From: Pseudotabrizicola alkalilacus
GTDB taxonomy: Bacteria; Pseudomonadota; Alphaproteobacteria; Rhodobacterales; Rhodobacteraceae
Assembly: GCF_003443995.1 (NCBI RefSeq)
Contig: NZ_QWEY01000007.1
Location: 182,854 to 246,853, forward strand
Direction: 5' to 3'
DNA: 64,000 nucleotides
In this document: positions 54,009 to 63,890 of the stretch, piece after piece
Position numbering within the stretch: position 1 is the stretch's first letter
How the letters are laid out: each line of letters starts with the position of its first letter
Program-made: the position numbers and the translations under genes
Notes under the pieces: model-generated
The model's database searches: none
What the model was told of the DNA's origin: nothing
The model's input: only the letters and a program-made list of their open reading frames with translations

Positions 54009-55811
54009 TCAGAACTTCCGCTCTGCCGGGGCGATTTTCTTGAGGCTGATCCCGCCCTCGGCCTCGGTGGTCAGCGGGTCCACATGCACGGCGCGATAGG
54101 TCAGCGTGACCTTGTTGCCATCGACATGGGCCAGTGAATGCTTGCGCCAGTTGGCATCGTCACGCGTCGGGTAATCCTCATGCGCATGCGCGCCACGGCT
54201 TTCGGTCCGGGCGTGCGCGCCATAGATCGTGGCCAGCGCGTTCGGCATCAGGTTGGTCAGCTCCAGCGTCTCCATCAGATCGCTGTTCCAGACCAGCGAC
54301 CGGTCGGTGACCTTCAGATCGCCGACACGTCCGGCGATTTCGGTCATCTTGCGCTCACCTTCGGCCAGGGTCTTGTCGGTGCGGAACACCGCCGCATCGG
54401 CCTGCATGGTCTTTTGCATTTCCAGCCGCAGATCGGCGGTCGGCGTCGCCCCCGAGGCATGGCGCAAGCCGTCAAAGCGCGACAGCGCACGGTCCACCTC
54501 GGCCACGTTGGTCGATGGTGTCGCCGTCTCCGGGTCCACTACCTTGCCCGCGCGGATCGCCGCAGCGCGGCCAAACACCACAAGGTCGATCAGCGAGTTC
54601 GAGCCCAGACGGTTCGCACCATGCACACTCGCACAGCCCGCCTCGCCCACAGCCATCAGGCCGGGGAAGATCGCGTCGGGGGCGTCGGCGGTGGGGTTCA
54701 GCACCTCACCCCAATAGTTGGTCGGGATACCGCCCATGTTATAGTGCACTGTCGGCAGCACCGGGATCGGCTCTTTGGTCAGGTCGACACCGGCAAAGAT
54801 GCGCGCGCTTTCCGAAATCCCCGGCAGCCGCAGATCCAGCGTTTCTTTCGGCAAATGGTTCAGGTGCAGGCTGATATGGTCGCCATTCGCACCCACACCC
54901 CGGCCTTCGCGAATTTCCAGCGTCATGCAGCGCGACACGTAATCGCGCGGCGCCAGATCCTTGTAATGCGGCGCATAGCGTTCCATGAACCGCTCGCCTT
55001 CGGAGTTGGTCAGATAGCCGCCCTCGCCCCGCGCGCCTTCGGTGATCAGACAGCCGGAGCCATAGATGCCGGTCGGGTGGAACTGCACGAATTCCATATC
55101 CTGCAGCGGCAGACCCGCCCGCGCCACCATGCCGCCGCCGTCGCCGGTGCAGGTATGGGCCGAGGTCGCGCTGAAATAGGCGCGGCCATAGCCGCCCGTG
55201 GCCAGCACCACCATCTTGGCATTGAACACATGCATGGTGCCGTCATCCAGCTTCCACGCCACCACGCCGGTGCAGCGACCATCGGTGATGATCAGATCCA
55301 GCGCGAAATATTCGATATAGAACTCGGCGTTGTTCTTGAGGCTCTGCCCGTACAACGTGTGCAGGATCGCATGGCCGGTCCGGTCAGCCGCCGCACAGGT
55401 GCGCTGCACCGGTGGGCCTTCGCCATACTCAGTCGTGTGGCCGCCGAACGGACGCTGATAGATCTTGCCCTCTTCGGTGCGCGAAAACGGCACGCCGTAA
55501 TGCTCCAGCTCATAGACCGCTTTCGGCGCCTCGCGTGCGAGATATTCCATCGCATCGGTGTCGCCCAGCCAGTCCGACCCCTTTACGGTGTCGTACATGT
55601 GCCATTGCCAGCTGTCGGGGCCCATATTGCCCAACGACGCCGCAATGCCACCCTGCGCCGCAACCGTGTGGCTGCGGGTCGGGAACACCTTGGTCACACA
55701 GGCGGTGCGCAGCCCCTGCTCTGCCATGCCCAGCGTGGCGCGCAAGCCTGCACCGCCCGCACCCACCACGACCACATCATAGTCGTGCACTTCATAAGGA
55801 TAAGCCGTCAT
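54009..55811 (-). CDS. sdhA: Succinate dehydrogenase flavoprotein subunit
   Basis: A 600-residue flavoprotein oxidising succinate to fumarate. FAD dinucleotide fold [14 protein letters not shown] is N-terminal; the covalent FAD His is in [10 protein letters not shown]; catalytic region [21 protein letters not shown] (in part) and [19 protein letters not shown] are intact. ATG at 55811; ten bases after sdhD. Confidence 0.96.
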   Translation of the reverse strand: MTAYPYEVHDYDVVVVGAGGAGLRATLGMAEQGLRTACVTKVFPTRSHTVAAQGGIAASLGNMGPDSWQWHMYDTVKGSDWLGDTDAMEYLAREAPKAVYELEHYGVPFSRTEEGKIYQRPFGGHTTEYGEGPPVQRTCAAADRTGHAILHTLYGQSLKNNAEFYIEYFALDLIITDGRCTGVVAWKLDDGTMHVFNAKMVVLATGGYGRAYFSATSAHTCTGDGGGMVARAGLPLQDMEFVQFHPTGIYGSGCLITEGARGEGGYLTNSEGERFMERYAPHYKDLAPRDYVSRCMTLEIREGRGVGANGDHISLHLNHLPKETLDLRLPGISESARIFAGVDLTKEPIPVLPTVHYNMGGIPTNYWGEVLNPTADAPDAIFPGLMAVGEAGCASVHGANRLGSNSLIDLVVFGRAAAIRAGKVVDPETATPSTNVAEVDRALSRFDGLRHASGATPTADLRLEMQKTMQADAAVFRTDKTLAEGERKMTEIAGRVGDLKVTDRSLVWNSDLMETLELTNLMPNALATIYGAHARTESRGAHAHEDYPTRDDANWRKHSLAHVDGNKVTLTYRAVHVDPLTTEAEGGISLKKIAPAERKF

Positions 55812-55821
55812 GTTCTTTCCT

Positions 55822-56193
55822 TCACAGCGCCATGCGCGCCAGGGCAAACAGCCCCGTCGCCGCAATCGCCCAGGCCAGACAGGTCACCAGAATGACCGCC
55901 CATTTCCGAGCCGCCCCACGGGCGTAATCTTCAATCATCATCTGGGCCCCGGCGGCGAAATGCTTCATTCCCACTACCAAAAGCAGCGCCGTCAGGATCG
56001 CCGGGAACGGGCGCGAGAATGTCGCCACCACCTCCGCCTGCGTGCCGCCCAGCGCCGAGCCAAAGATATAAAGCCAGGCGGGCAAAAGCAAAGCCAGCCC
56101 CACCGCTGTCACCTGCATCGCCCAGTGATGTTCCGTCCCGGTGCCCGAGGCACCCTTGCCCACGGCCCGCTTACGATCGGTCAAATACCGCAT
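55822..56193 (-). CDS. sdhD: Succinate dehydrogenase membrane anchor subunit
   Basis: A 123-residue membrane protein with three helices; [15 protein letters not shown] (quinone/heme side) and [14 protein letters not shown] are conserved in alphaproteobacterial SdhD. Eleven bases after sdhC. Confidence 0.93.
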   Translation of the reverse strand: MRYLTDRKRAVGKGASGTGTEHHWAMQVTAVGLALLLPAWLYIFGSALGGTQAEVVATFSRPFPAILTALLLVVGMKHFAAGAQMMIEDYARGAARKWAVILVTCLAWAIAATGLFALARMAL

Positions 56194-56204
56194 CTGCCTG
56201 CCCC

Positions 56205-56591
56205 TCACTGAACCAGAAGAATTGTGATCACGGTCAACACGACCGATCCACCGATGACACCCCAGCCCAGCTTTTCTGCTGTCGGAATGTCCAGACCCTT
56301 GCCCGCATCGAAATACAGGTGCCGCACACCCGCCAGATAGTGGTACCACACCGCCCAGAGCGAGCCGGTGAACACCAGATCGCCGAACCAGCTGGTCGCC
56401 ACCGCATCTGCCGTGGCGAAATACTCGGGTGAGGTCGCCGCCGCCAGCAGCCACCACACCGCCAGCATCGTGCCCACGATCAGCGCATTGCCGGTGATCC
56501 GGGTCAGGATCGAGGTGATGGAGGTCAATTGCGGACGATAAATCTGCAAATGCGGGGAAAGAGGCCGTTTGACCCGTTTGACGTTCGCCAT
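56205..56591 (-). CDS. sdhC: Succinate dehydrogenase cytochrome b556 subunit
   Basis: A 128-residue SdhC with three helices. RPLSPHLQIYRPQLTSITSI, SILTRITG and the heme-ligand region HYLAGVRHLYFD match the family. First gene of the operon; 190-base leader contains paired palindromes. Confidence 0.94.
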   Translation of the reverse strand: MANVKRVKRPLSPHLQIYRPQLTSITSILTRITGNALIVGTMLAVWWLLAAATSPEYFATADAVATSWFGDLVFTGSLWAVWYHYLAGVRHLYFDAGKGLDIPTAEKLGWGVIGGSVVLTVITILLVQ

Positions 56592-56723
56592 GTCGGTTCC
56601 CTTCGTCGCTGGCTGGTCCCAGGCCTGTCCGATATTGGCCGGTCCGGGGCGCGCTTCGATTGTTATGTCTCTGAATAGCGCTTTTTTTGGGCCTGTCACC
56701 TGCCGCAATGGTGCATGTGCAGC

Positions 56724-56786
56724 ATTTTAGCGATAACAGTTGAAATTTTCCGGCTTTGTGATCACGAATTTTCAGGCTGTGATCAC
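56724..56786 (-). promoter_or_regulatory. sdhC promoter with two GTGATCAC palindromes
   Basis: GTGATCAC occurs at 56758-56765 and 56779-56786, centres exactly 21 bp apart (two helical turns). Both have similar flanks (TTTGTGATCACGAA, CTGTGATCACAAA). TAAAAT (minus strand, 56724-56729) is a candidate -10, which puts the palindromes near -44 and -65, typical activator spacing. The second overlaps the stop of the upstream gene. The regulator is unknown. Confidence 0.55.
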
Positions 56787-57544
56787 AAATCTGCCTCCTT
56801 CGCGATCGAGATCAACCAGTCGACATATTCGGTGCACATGGTGATGGATGAGTCGGCAGAAGAGTAAAAGGCATTTGCCTCGCCGCAGGCCTCAACCCGC
56901 ACCGTGATCGGGCCGGGAAGCGCAAATCGCTCGTTCCAGTCGCGCACCTCCTGGGCGAAAAGCGCGTAATAGGGCGCGGTCTTTGGCGCATCCAGTTTCA
57001 GCGCTTTTGCAGGCTTATCACCCTCTTCAAGCGCGATCTCATACAAAAATGCGCCCCATGACTCTGCGGCCAGCCGGAACTCCTCGGCGCAGCCTTCGGC
57101 GCGATCTTCGGGCAGTTCATATTCCGTCGCAAGTTCGGCAAGTCGCTCCGGGTCCGTGCCGTAGAAAAGGCAAACGTGGGTGTAATAGCGCTGCTCATCA
57201 GGACCATGCACGCCCCACCACTCCGTCTCATCCGCCGCGTCGCCCGACCAGTCCACGGTGTAATAGTAATAATCCGCCGTCGCCCGGCCCAGCCACTCAG
57301 CGTCCTCCGCCTCCCACAGATCGTGGATCAGCACCACCGCCAGCGTATCGGCCGCGTCCTCTTCCTGCCCCAGCACGGGCAGTTGCAGCACATCAATCAG
57401 CGCGTGACCCATCTCATGATAGAAGGTGCCAATCAGATTGCCTTCGACAAAACGTTTGGCATCGGGCGACAGGCCCTCCGCCAGCGCAGGGTTGGCCAAA
57501 GCCACAACACCCGCCAGAACAGATCCCGCAAATCCTGCCCGCAT
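56783..57544 (-). CDS. DUF4344 putative metallopeptidase
   Basis: A 253-residue secreted protein. Signal peptide ends ALAEG (~residue 22). HEMGH at residues 43-47 is a zinc-peptidase HExxH-like motif, with the DUF4344 feature NLIGTFYHEMGHALID. Unlike typical HExxH, the second residue is Glu and spacing is HEMGH, i.e. canonical. Several Tyr/Trp-rich stretches (YYYYTVDW). Substrate unknown. Same direction as mch, nine bases downstream of it. Confidence 0.82.
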   Translation of the reverse strand: MRAGFAGSVLAGVVALANPALAEGLSPDAKRFVEGNLIGTFYHEMGHALIDVLQLPVLGQEEDAADTLAVVLIHDLWEAEDAEWLGRATADYYYYTVDWSGDAADETEWWGVHGPDEQRYYTHVCLFYGTDPERLAELATEYELPEDRAEGCAEEFRLAAESWGAFLYEIALEEGDKPAKALKLDAPKTAPYYALFAQEVRDWNERFALPGPITVRVEACGEANAFYSSADSSITMCTEYVDWLISIAKEADL

Positions 57545-57553
57545 CTTTCCCTC

Positions 57554-58579
57554 TTACAGCGGCATCAGCGCCCAGTAGTCCAGATCCAGCAGCACCTCCG
57601 GCAAATACTTGCCATCCGCACCGCGCAGATCAAACGCCGCCCCCCGCGTCGCCACCAGCCGCAACCGAACCGCCCCCACCCCGGGGGCCGTGGTTTCAGC
57701 ACGGTCCAGCACCTCGGACCAGGCCCGCACTGTATCCCCGGCAAAGCACGGGTTGGCATGTGCGCCCGCGTTCAGCGCCACGATCATCTGCGCATTGGCC
57801 AGCCCGTTAAACGACAGCGCCCGCGCCAGACTGATGATATGCCCGCCGTAAATCAGCCGTTTGCCATCCGCGCGCACGGTCGCGTCAAAATGCACCTTGG
57901 CGGTGTTCTGCCACAGGCGCGTGGCCAGCATATGCTCGGCCTCTTCCACCGTCACGCCGTCCACATGGTCGATCTGCTCGCCCACGGTATAGTCGCCCCA
58001 GCGATGCCGCTCCCCCGCCAGCGCGAAATCATAGCGCGTGAAATCCAGCCGGCGCGGCATCACCAGCGCCTCGGGCACCACCACGCTTGCCAGTTGCGGC
58101 ACCACCGCAGCGGGCGCGGGCGCATCCAGTCGCCCCTTTCTCACCATCACCCAGCGCACATATTCCAGCACCGGCTCATCATCCTGATTGAACCCGCGCG
58201 TGCGCACGTAGACCACGCCCGAAGTGCCGCTGGAGTTTTCCTTCAGCCCGATCACCGTGCTTTCGGCGCGCAACGTATTGCCGGGATAGACCGGCTGCAG
58301 CCACCGCCCCTCGGCATAGCCCAGATTGGCAATCGCGTTCAGGCTGATGTCCGGCACGGTCTTGCCAAACACCGTATGAAACGCCGCCAGATCGTCAATA
58401 GGCGAGCCGGGCAGACCACAGCTTTGCGCAAACTGATCCGAGGAATAGATCGCATGCCGCGCCGGGTACAGCGCGTGGTACAGCGCCCGCTCGCCGCCCG
58501 ACAGCGTACGCGGCACGGCATGAGGGATCACCTCACCCAGCCGGTAATCCTCGAAAAAACGTCCCGGATTGGTCTTCAT
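57554..58579 (-). CDS. mch: Mesaconyl-CoA hydratase (MaoC family)
   Basis: A 341-residue double-hotdog hydratase adding water to mesaconyl-C1-CoA to give beta-methylmalyl-CoA. Start KTNPGRFFEDYRLGEV and blocks IDHVDGVTVEEAEHMLATR, QNTAKVHFDATV and YGGHIISLARALSFNG match R. sphaeroides Mch. ATG at 58579 gives the same start as the family. Part of the ethylmalonyl-CoA pathway with ecm/ccr ~20 kb away. Confidence 0.92.
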   Translation of the reverse strand: MKTNPGRFFEDYRLGEVIPHAVPRTLSGGERALYHALYPARHAIYSSDQFAQSCGLPGSPIDDLAAFHTVFGKTVPDISLNAIANLGYAEGRWLQPVYPGNTLRAESTVIGLKENSSGTSGVVYVRTRGFNQDDEPVLEYVRWVMVRKGRLDAPAPAAVVPQLASVVVPEALVMPRRLDFTRYDFALAGERHRWGDYTVGEQIDHVDGVTVEEAEHMLATRLWQNTAKVHFDATVRADGKRLIYGGHIISLARALSFNGLANAQMIVALNAGAHANPCFAGDTVRAWSEVLDRAETTAPGVGAVRLRLVATRGAAFDLRGADGKYLPEVLLDLDYWALMPL

Positions 58580-58628
58580 CGCACCGCCTCCCAGTTCCGG
58601 CCATAGGGCATGTTTGCACGCACCCTCG

Positions 58629-58832
58629 TTAATGATCGCCCAGCTTTGTATCCGGCGAATAAGTGCCCGCCGCATCCTTCACCACCGCCTGCCCGCAGCG
58701 CATCACGCCGCGCGCGGCGTCAAAGGCATAGGTCGGCCCGCCCTGCAGCACCCAGCCCTTGTTCAGCGCCGCCGTCACCTTGTGGCAAAAGGCCGAGGTG
58801 TCATCATCCGACAGAAACCGATACAATTTCAT
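58629..58832 (-). CDS. DUF1737 small protein
   Basis: A 67-residue protein, start MKLYRFLSDDDTSAFCHKV, with the DUF1737 pattern LNKGWVLQGGPTYAFD. Function unknown. Follows the NnrU gene by four bases and precedes mch, so it lies inside the mcl2-nnrU-DUF1737-mch run. Confidence 0.8.
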   Translation of the reverse strand: MKLYRFLSDDDTSAFCHKVTAALNKGWVLQGGPTYAFDAARGVMRCGQAVVKDAAGTYSPDTKLGDH

Positions 58833-58836
58833 TGCC

Positions 58837-59382
58837 TTACCCCCAGGGCTGCACACCCAGCCAGTTGTGAATCAGCATCACCACCAGCGTCACCACCACC
58901 GTGGCCCCGATCGCCACGAACTCCTTGGCCACCGGGCGCGGCGCAGGGCGTACCCATTCCGGCTGCGCACGGTTGAGCACGATGACCTCAACCACGGCCC
59001 AGGCCAGCAAACCGCCAAACAGCACAAAGCTTGGCAAGTCGCCGTTCACCAGCAAATGCGCCACTGCCCACAGCTTGAACCCGGTCAGCTGCGGGTGCCG
59101 CACCTTGCGCGCCAGCCAGGTTTTGGACCCCGACACCGCATAGAAATAAACCGCCAGCACCATCAGCAGGTTGTTGATCCCGACCAACGCCGGGGTGCGC
59201 CCCCACCAGACCGGCCCATCGGCCTGACCATAGCCCCAGTACATCAGCCCGATGCTGACCACCAAGGCGAGTGCGACAGCACCTTTGCCCGCCTCGCCCA
59301 TCCGGGCCCGCGCATCAGGAGCCACACGTTTAAAGAAATGCGCGGCCCACCAGAGCGCCACGCCAAGGATAAGAAGTGTCAT
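58837..59382 (-). CDS. NnrU family membrane protein
   Basis: A 181-residue polytopic membrane protein with NnrU features WWAAHFFKRVAPDARAR, RHPQLTGFKLWAVAHLLVNGD. The family is named from nitric-oxide reductase clusters, but here lies between mcl2-like and mch genes. It may be a heme-linked or methyltransferase-like (PEMT-fold) protein; its role is unknown. Confidence 0.85.
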   Translation of the reverse strand: MTLLILGVALWWAAHFFKRVAPDARARMGEAGKGAVALALVVSIGLMYWGYGQADGPVWWGRTPALVGINNLLMVLAVYFYAVSGSKTWLARKVRHPQLTGFKLWAVAHLLVNGDLPSFVLFGGLLAWAVVEVIVLNRAQPEWVRPAPRPVAKEFVAIGATVVVTLVVMLIHNWLGVQPWG

Positions 59383-59417
59383 GGGGTCACCTTTGGTTGC
59401 CTGCCGGCACCATGGGC

Positions 59418-60272
59418 CTAAACCGAAAGAGCCGCAATCGCCTCTGCCCGCGCCAGGGTCGCCTTTGCGGTCACGATATGCAGATTTTCCACGATCTTGC
59501 CATCGACCACCGCCACCGCCTGCCCGTCCGCCAGCGCCGCGTCAAACGCAGCGATCTGGCGGCGGGCCAGATCAAGCTCGGCCTCATCAGGGGCAAAACC
59601 CGCGTTGGCAATCTCCAGCTGCAATGGATGGATCAGCGTCTTGCCGTCAAAGCCCATGTCGCGGCCCTGCGCGCATTCGGCGCGCAGGCCCTCGTCATCC
59701 TTGAACGCATTATAGACGCCATCGACAATCACCCGGTCATACGCCTTGGCCGCCAGCAGGCACAGCCCCAGCCCCGCCATCATCGGCAGACGGTCAGGCC
59801 GACCGCGCGCACCCAGCTCGCGTGCCAGATCATTGGTGCCCATCACCATGCCCTGCAACGCCGGATGCCCGGCAATCGCCCCGGCATTGAGCATGCCCAG
59901 TGCGGTTTCCATCATCGCCCACAGCGGCTTGCCCGGCACCAGCGCCGCCACCGCGTCCAGATCGGCCGTGGTGCTGACCTTGGGGATCAGCACCGCATCC
60001 ACCCCCGGATGGTCGGCGAACGCTGCCGCATCCGCGCGCCCCCATTCGGTATCAAACCCGTTGATCCGCACGATCCGCGCCCGCGATCCGTAATCGGCCC
60101 GCAACGCCTGCGCCAACACCTCACGGGCGCGCGGCTTTTCATCGGGGGCAACCGCATCTTCCAGATCAAAGATGATCGCATCGGCGGCCAGACCCTGCGC
60201 CTTTTCCAGCGCCCGCTCTTTCGAGCCGGGGATATAGAGCACAGAGCGGTACGGGCGTGCGGGCTTTGTCAT
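59418..60272 (-). CDS. mcl2: HpcH/HpaI-fold lyase: (3S)-malyl-CoA thioesterase-like (Mcl2)
   Basis: A 284-residue CitE-like protein. Motifs: SVLYIPGSKERALEKA, FDLEDAVAPDEK, IVRINGFDTEWG (Arg for CoA/substrate), METALGMLNAG (Glu for Mg) and GTNDLARELG. Length and motifs match R. sphaeroides Mcl2, which hydrolyses (3S)-malyl-CoA to malate, closer than the ~320-residue lyase Mcl1. A lyase function cannot be excluded. Confidence 0.85.
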   Translation of the reverse strand: MTKPARPYRSVLYIPGSKERALEKAQGLAADAIIFDLEDAVAPDEKPRAREVLAQALRADYGSRARIVRINGFDTEWGRADAAAFADHPGVDAVLIPKVSTTADLDAVAALVPGKPLWAMMETALGMLNAGAIAGHPALQGMVMGTNDLARELGARGRPDRLPMMAGLGLCLLAAKAYDRVIVDGVYNAFKDDEGLRAECAQGRDMGFDGKTLIHPLQLEIANAGFAPDEAELDLARRQIAAFDAALADGQAVAVVDGKIVENLHIVTAKATLARAEAIAALSV

Positions 60273-60453
60273 CGATTCGACCTCAAGCAATAATCTTGCG
60301 CCACAAACCCCGATTCCGTCACAAACCGCAAGCATAAATTTGCCGCATCGCAGCATCCCGTCCCCGCAAAGGGTGCGCCGGGTTAACTCATTCTACGCAT
60401 TCCCGGCGCAGCCTTGGGTCATGCGAAACCCGAAACATCAGCAAAGGCACGCC

Positions 60454-60765
60454 ATGAACCAGACGCTTCTCGCTTTCTCGCTCGGCGCTGCCGGGCTGAT
60501 CCTCGCCGCCACCACCGTTCACTCCGCCCCGCAATGTGGCACCCGCGATCTGGTGCTGGGCCAGCTCACCGAAAAGTACGGCGAAACCCGCCGCAGCATG
60601 GGCCTCGCCGCCAACAACGGCGTGGTCGAGGTGTTCGCCTCCCCCGCCTCCGGCAGCTGGACCATCACCGTCACCCTGCCCGATGGCGTGATGTGCCTGG
60701 TCGCCTCTGGTCACAGCTATGAGGCGGTGACCGAAGAGCTGCCCGCACGTGGTCGCAAAATCTGA
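60454..60765 (+). CDS. Unknown periplasmic protein
   Basis: A 103-residue protein with a signal peptide (MNQTLLAFSLGAAGLILAAT..HSA). Mature part has two Cys (QCGTRD, VMCLVAS) and a short beta-rich pattern. Similar small proteins (GTRDLVLGQL.EKYGE) occur in Rhodobacterales, no function known. AAAGGCAC precedes the ATG at 60454. Confidence 0.75.
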   Translation: MNQTLLAFSLGAAGLILAATTVHSAPQCGTRDLVLGQLTEKYGETRRSMGLAANNGVVEVFASPASGSWTITVTLPDGVMCLVASGHSYEAVTEELPARGRKI

Positions 60766-60802
60766 TCCCCCACCCAGCCGCGAAATAATCCGCCGTGGGT
60801 GC

Positions 60803-60828
60803 GGAACCCTTTCTCAGGATGCCGCGTT
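60803..60828 (+). promoter_or_regulatory. EcfG-type stress promoter for csbD
   Basis: GGAAC (60803-60807), 17 bases, then CGTT (60825-60828) equals the consensus for the alphaproteobacterial general-stress sigma factor EcfG (GGAAC-N16/17-CGTT). It lies 40 bases before the csbD start, right for a short leader. CsbD itself is a stress protein. Confidence 0.7.
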
Positions 60829-60867
60829 GATCTGCCATACAACTGCACCTTATGGAGGGAATGAACC

Positions 60868-61059
60868 ATGAGCAGCACAAGCGACAAGATCAAAGGCACT
60901 GCCAACGACGCCATGGGCAACGTGAAGCAAGCCGTCGGCAAAGCAACCGACAACAAGGAACTGCAAGCCGAAGGCTTTGTTCAGGAGCGCAAGGGCGAAG
61001 CCCAGAAAGCTCTGGGCGAAACCAAGGATGCAGTAAAGAAGACCATCGACGACGTCTGA
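60868..61059 (+). CDS. CsbD-family stress protein
   Basis: A 63-residue charged protein of the CsbD family (KIKGTANDAMGNVKQAVGKAT, ELQAEGFVQERKGEAQ). These are induced in general stress in many bacteria; mechanism unknown. GGAGGG precedes the ATG. Its EcfG-type promoter is listed separately. Confidence 0.93.
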   Translation: MSSTSDKIKGTANDAMGNVKQAVGKATDNKELQAEGFVQERKGEAQKALGETKDAVKKTIDDV

Positions 61060-61091
61060 GGTCGATGTTCAAAAGGCTTTCCTCAAGGCCG

Positions 61092-61120
61092 GAAAAGGGT
61101 GCCCCAGTGGCACCCTTTTC
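61092..61120. terminator. Bidirectional terminator between csbD and TSUP gene
   Basis: GAAAAGGGTGCC (61092-61103) pairs with GGCACCCTTTTC (61109-61120) over a 5-base loop; T-runs are in the arms in both directions. Serves csbD (+) and the convergent TSUP gene (-). Confidence 0.88.
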
Positions 61121-61128
61121 TTATGCGC

Positions 61129-63004
<1,876 letters not shown>

Positions 63005-63027
63005 TCGGCTGACGGCTTGAGATAAAG

Positions 63028-63060
63028 CGCGCGCCCTGAAAGGGGCGCGCGTTTTGCTTT
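63028..63060 (+). terminator. Rho-independent terminator of mdh
   Basis: CGCGCGCCC (63028-63036), loop TGAAAG, GGGCGCGCG (63043-63051), then TTTTGCTTTT: a canonical terminator 24 bases after the mdh stop, so sucCD do not follow directly as they do in many relatives. Confidence 0.92.
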
Positions 63061-63105
63061 TGAAGGTATAGACAACTTAAGTTTGGCATTAAGTAGTTGT
63101 TCAAT

Positions 63106-63432
63106 TCAACCATATTCGTCCATCATATCTTCTGCTGGGGGGCCCCCAGCAACAAGTTTCCAAATGCCTTCCTCTGAGCGACGATAAAGCTGCGCCTTAC
63201 CCCATCCAACGCTTGGAGACGACTTATAGGCACAAACGACGCATAGATTTCCCCACTCAAAACCACCTTTGGATGCAGGCCCATCGACCATAAATGTTTC
63301 ATCAGCCATGGGACGAGAGCATATATCACAATTTTCAATATCGCCATGCCATTGCTCATCCGGCCACGTCGATGTTTCAACTTTCGCAATCTGCTCAAAA
63401 TGCTTGAGCGCTTCTACATATTTGGCTTTCAT
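63106..63432 (-). CDS. Unknown protein with paired CxxC motifs, AT-rich
   Basis: A 108-residue protein with CDICSRPM and CVVCAYK, a likely zinc ribbon at residues ~35-70. Base composition is visibly more AT-rich than the rest of the window, suggesting recent arrival. Coupled by ATGA to the gene upstream. No family recognised. Confidence 0.75.
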   Translation of the reverse strand: MKAKYVEALKHFEQIAKVETSTWPDEQWHGDIENCDICSRPMADETFMVDGPASKGGFEWGNLCVVCAYKSSPSVGWGKAQLYRRSEEGIWKLVAGGPPAEDMMDEYG

Positions 63433-63890
63433 CTCAAACCTCCACGATCAGGCGCGCCAAGAAATAAGGGAGATGCAACGGCAAGTTTTCGTTTGGCATC
63501 AATGCTGTTTAGATGAACAAGACCCATCGTATCGAGCGTTCCTCCTCTCAACATGACATATGCCGTACTGGTTGTAATCCAACGCGGATCAATCTGACAA
63601 ATCAACTTCCAATCACCAAATACTCGATAAATTACACTTTCTTCCTTTTTCCATGCACCTACTGCGTTCACAGCTTCATTAACTTTTTTGGTTCGAAAGT
63701 TGGTCGCCCCAAAGTACCAATATGAACCAACCAAAAGATCGTCGAGTGTGGCTTTGTCGGATAGCACATTCGCATACAAATCTTCATGATTCAACACGTG
63801 GACATAGGATGCCATCAGTCGCCCTGCCTCAAAACCTAGATCACGAATTGATTTAGCATTTGAGAAGTCCACTCTAGGGTCAGGACCCAT
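63429..63890 (-). CDS. Unknown protein, 5' end probably lost to an IS element
   Basis: The frame encodes ~153 residues with no known domain; AT-rich like its neighbour, with which it overlaps by ATGA. The first codons (MGPDP) come from DNA that looks like the left end of an IS5-type element (GGTCAGGACCC next to a CTAG). So the true N-terminus beyond about VDFSNAKS (63873) is likely missing. Treat as a truncated gene. Confidence 0.55.
   Translation of the reverse strand: MGPDPRVDFSNAKSIRDLGFEAGRLMASYVHVLNHEDLYANVLSDKATLDDLLVGSYWYFGATNFRTKKVNEAVNAVGAWKKEESVIYRVFGDWKLICQIDPRWITTSTAYVMLRGGTLDTMGLVHLNSIDAKRKLAVASPLFLGAPDRGGLR

Noticed and set aside
54138..55895. Long plus-strand open frame opposite sdhA
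   Set aside because: Antisense shadow of sdhA with His/Arg/Gln bias and no family match.
56758..56786. FNR or CRP site before sdhC
   Set aside because: GTGATCAC has no 4- or 6-base spacer between half sites, so it fits neither TTGAT-N4-ATCAA nor TGTGA-N6-TCACA.
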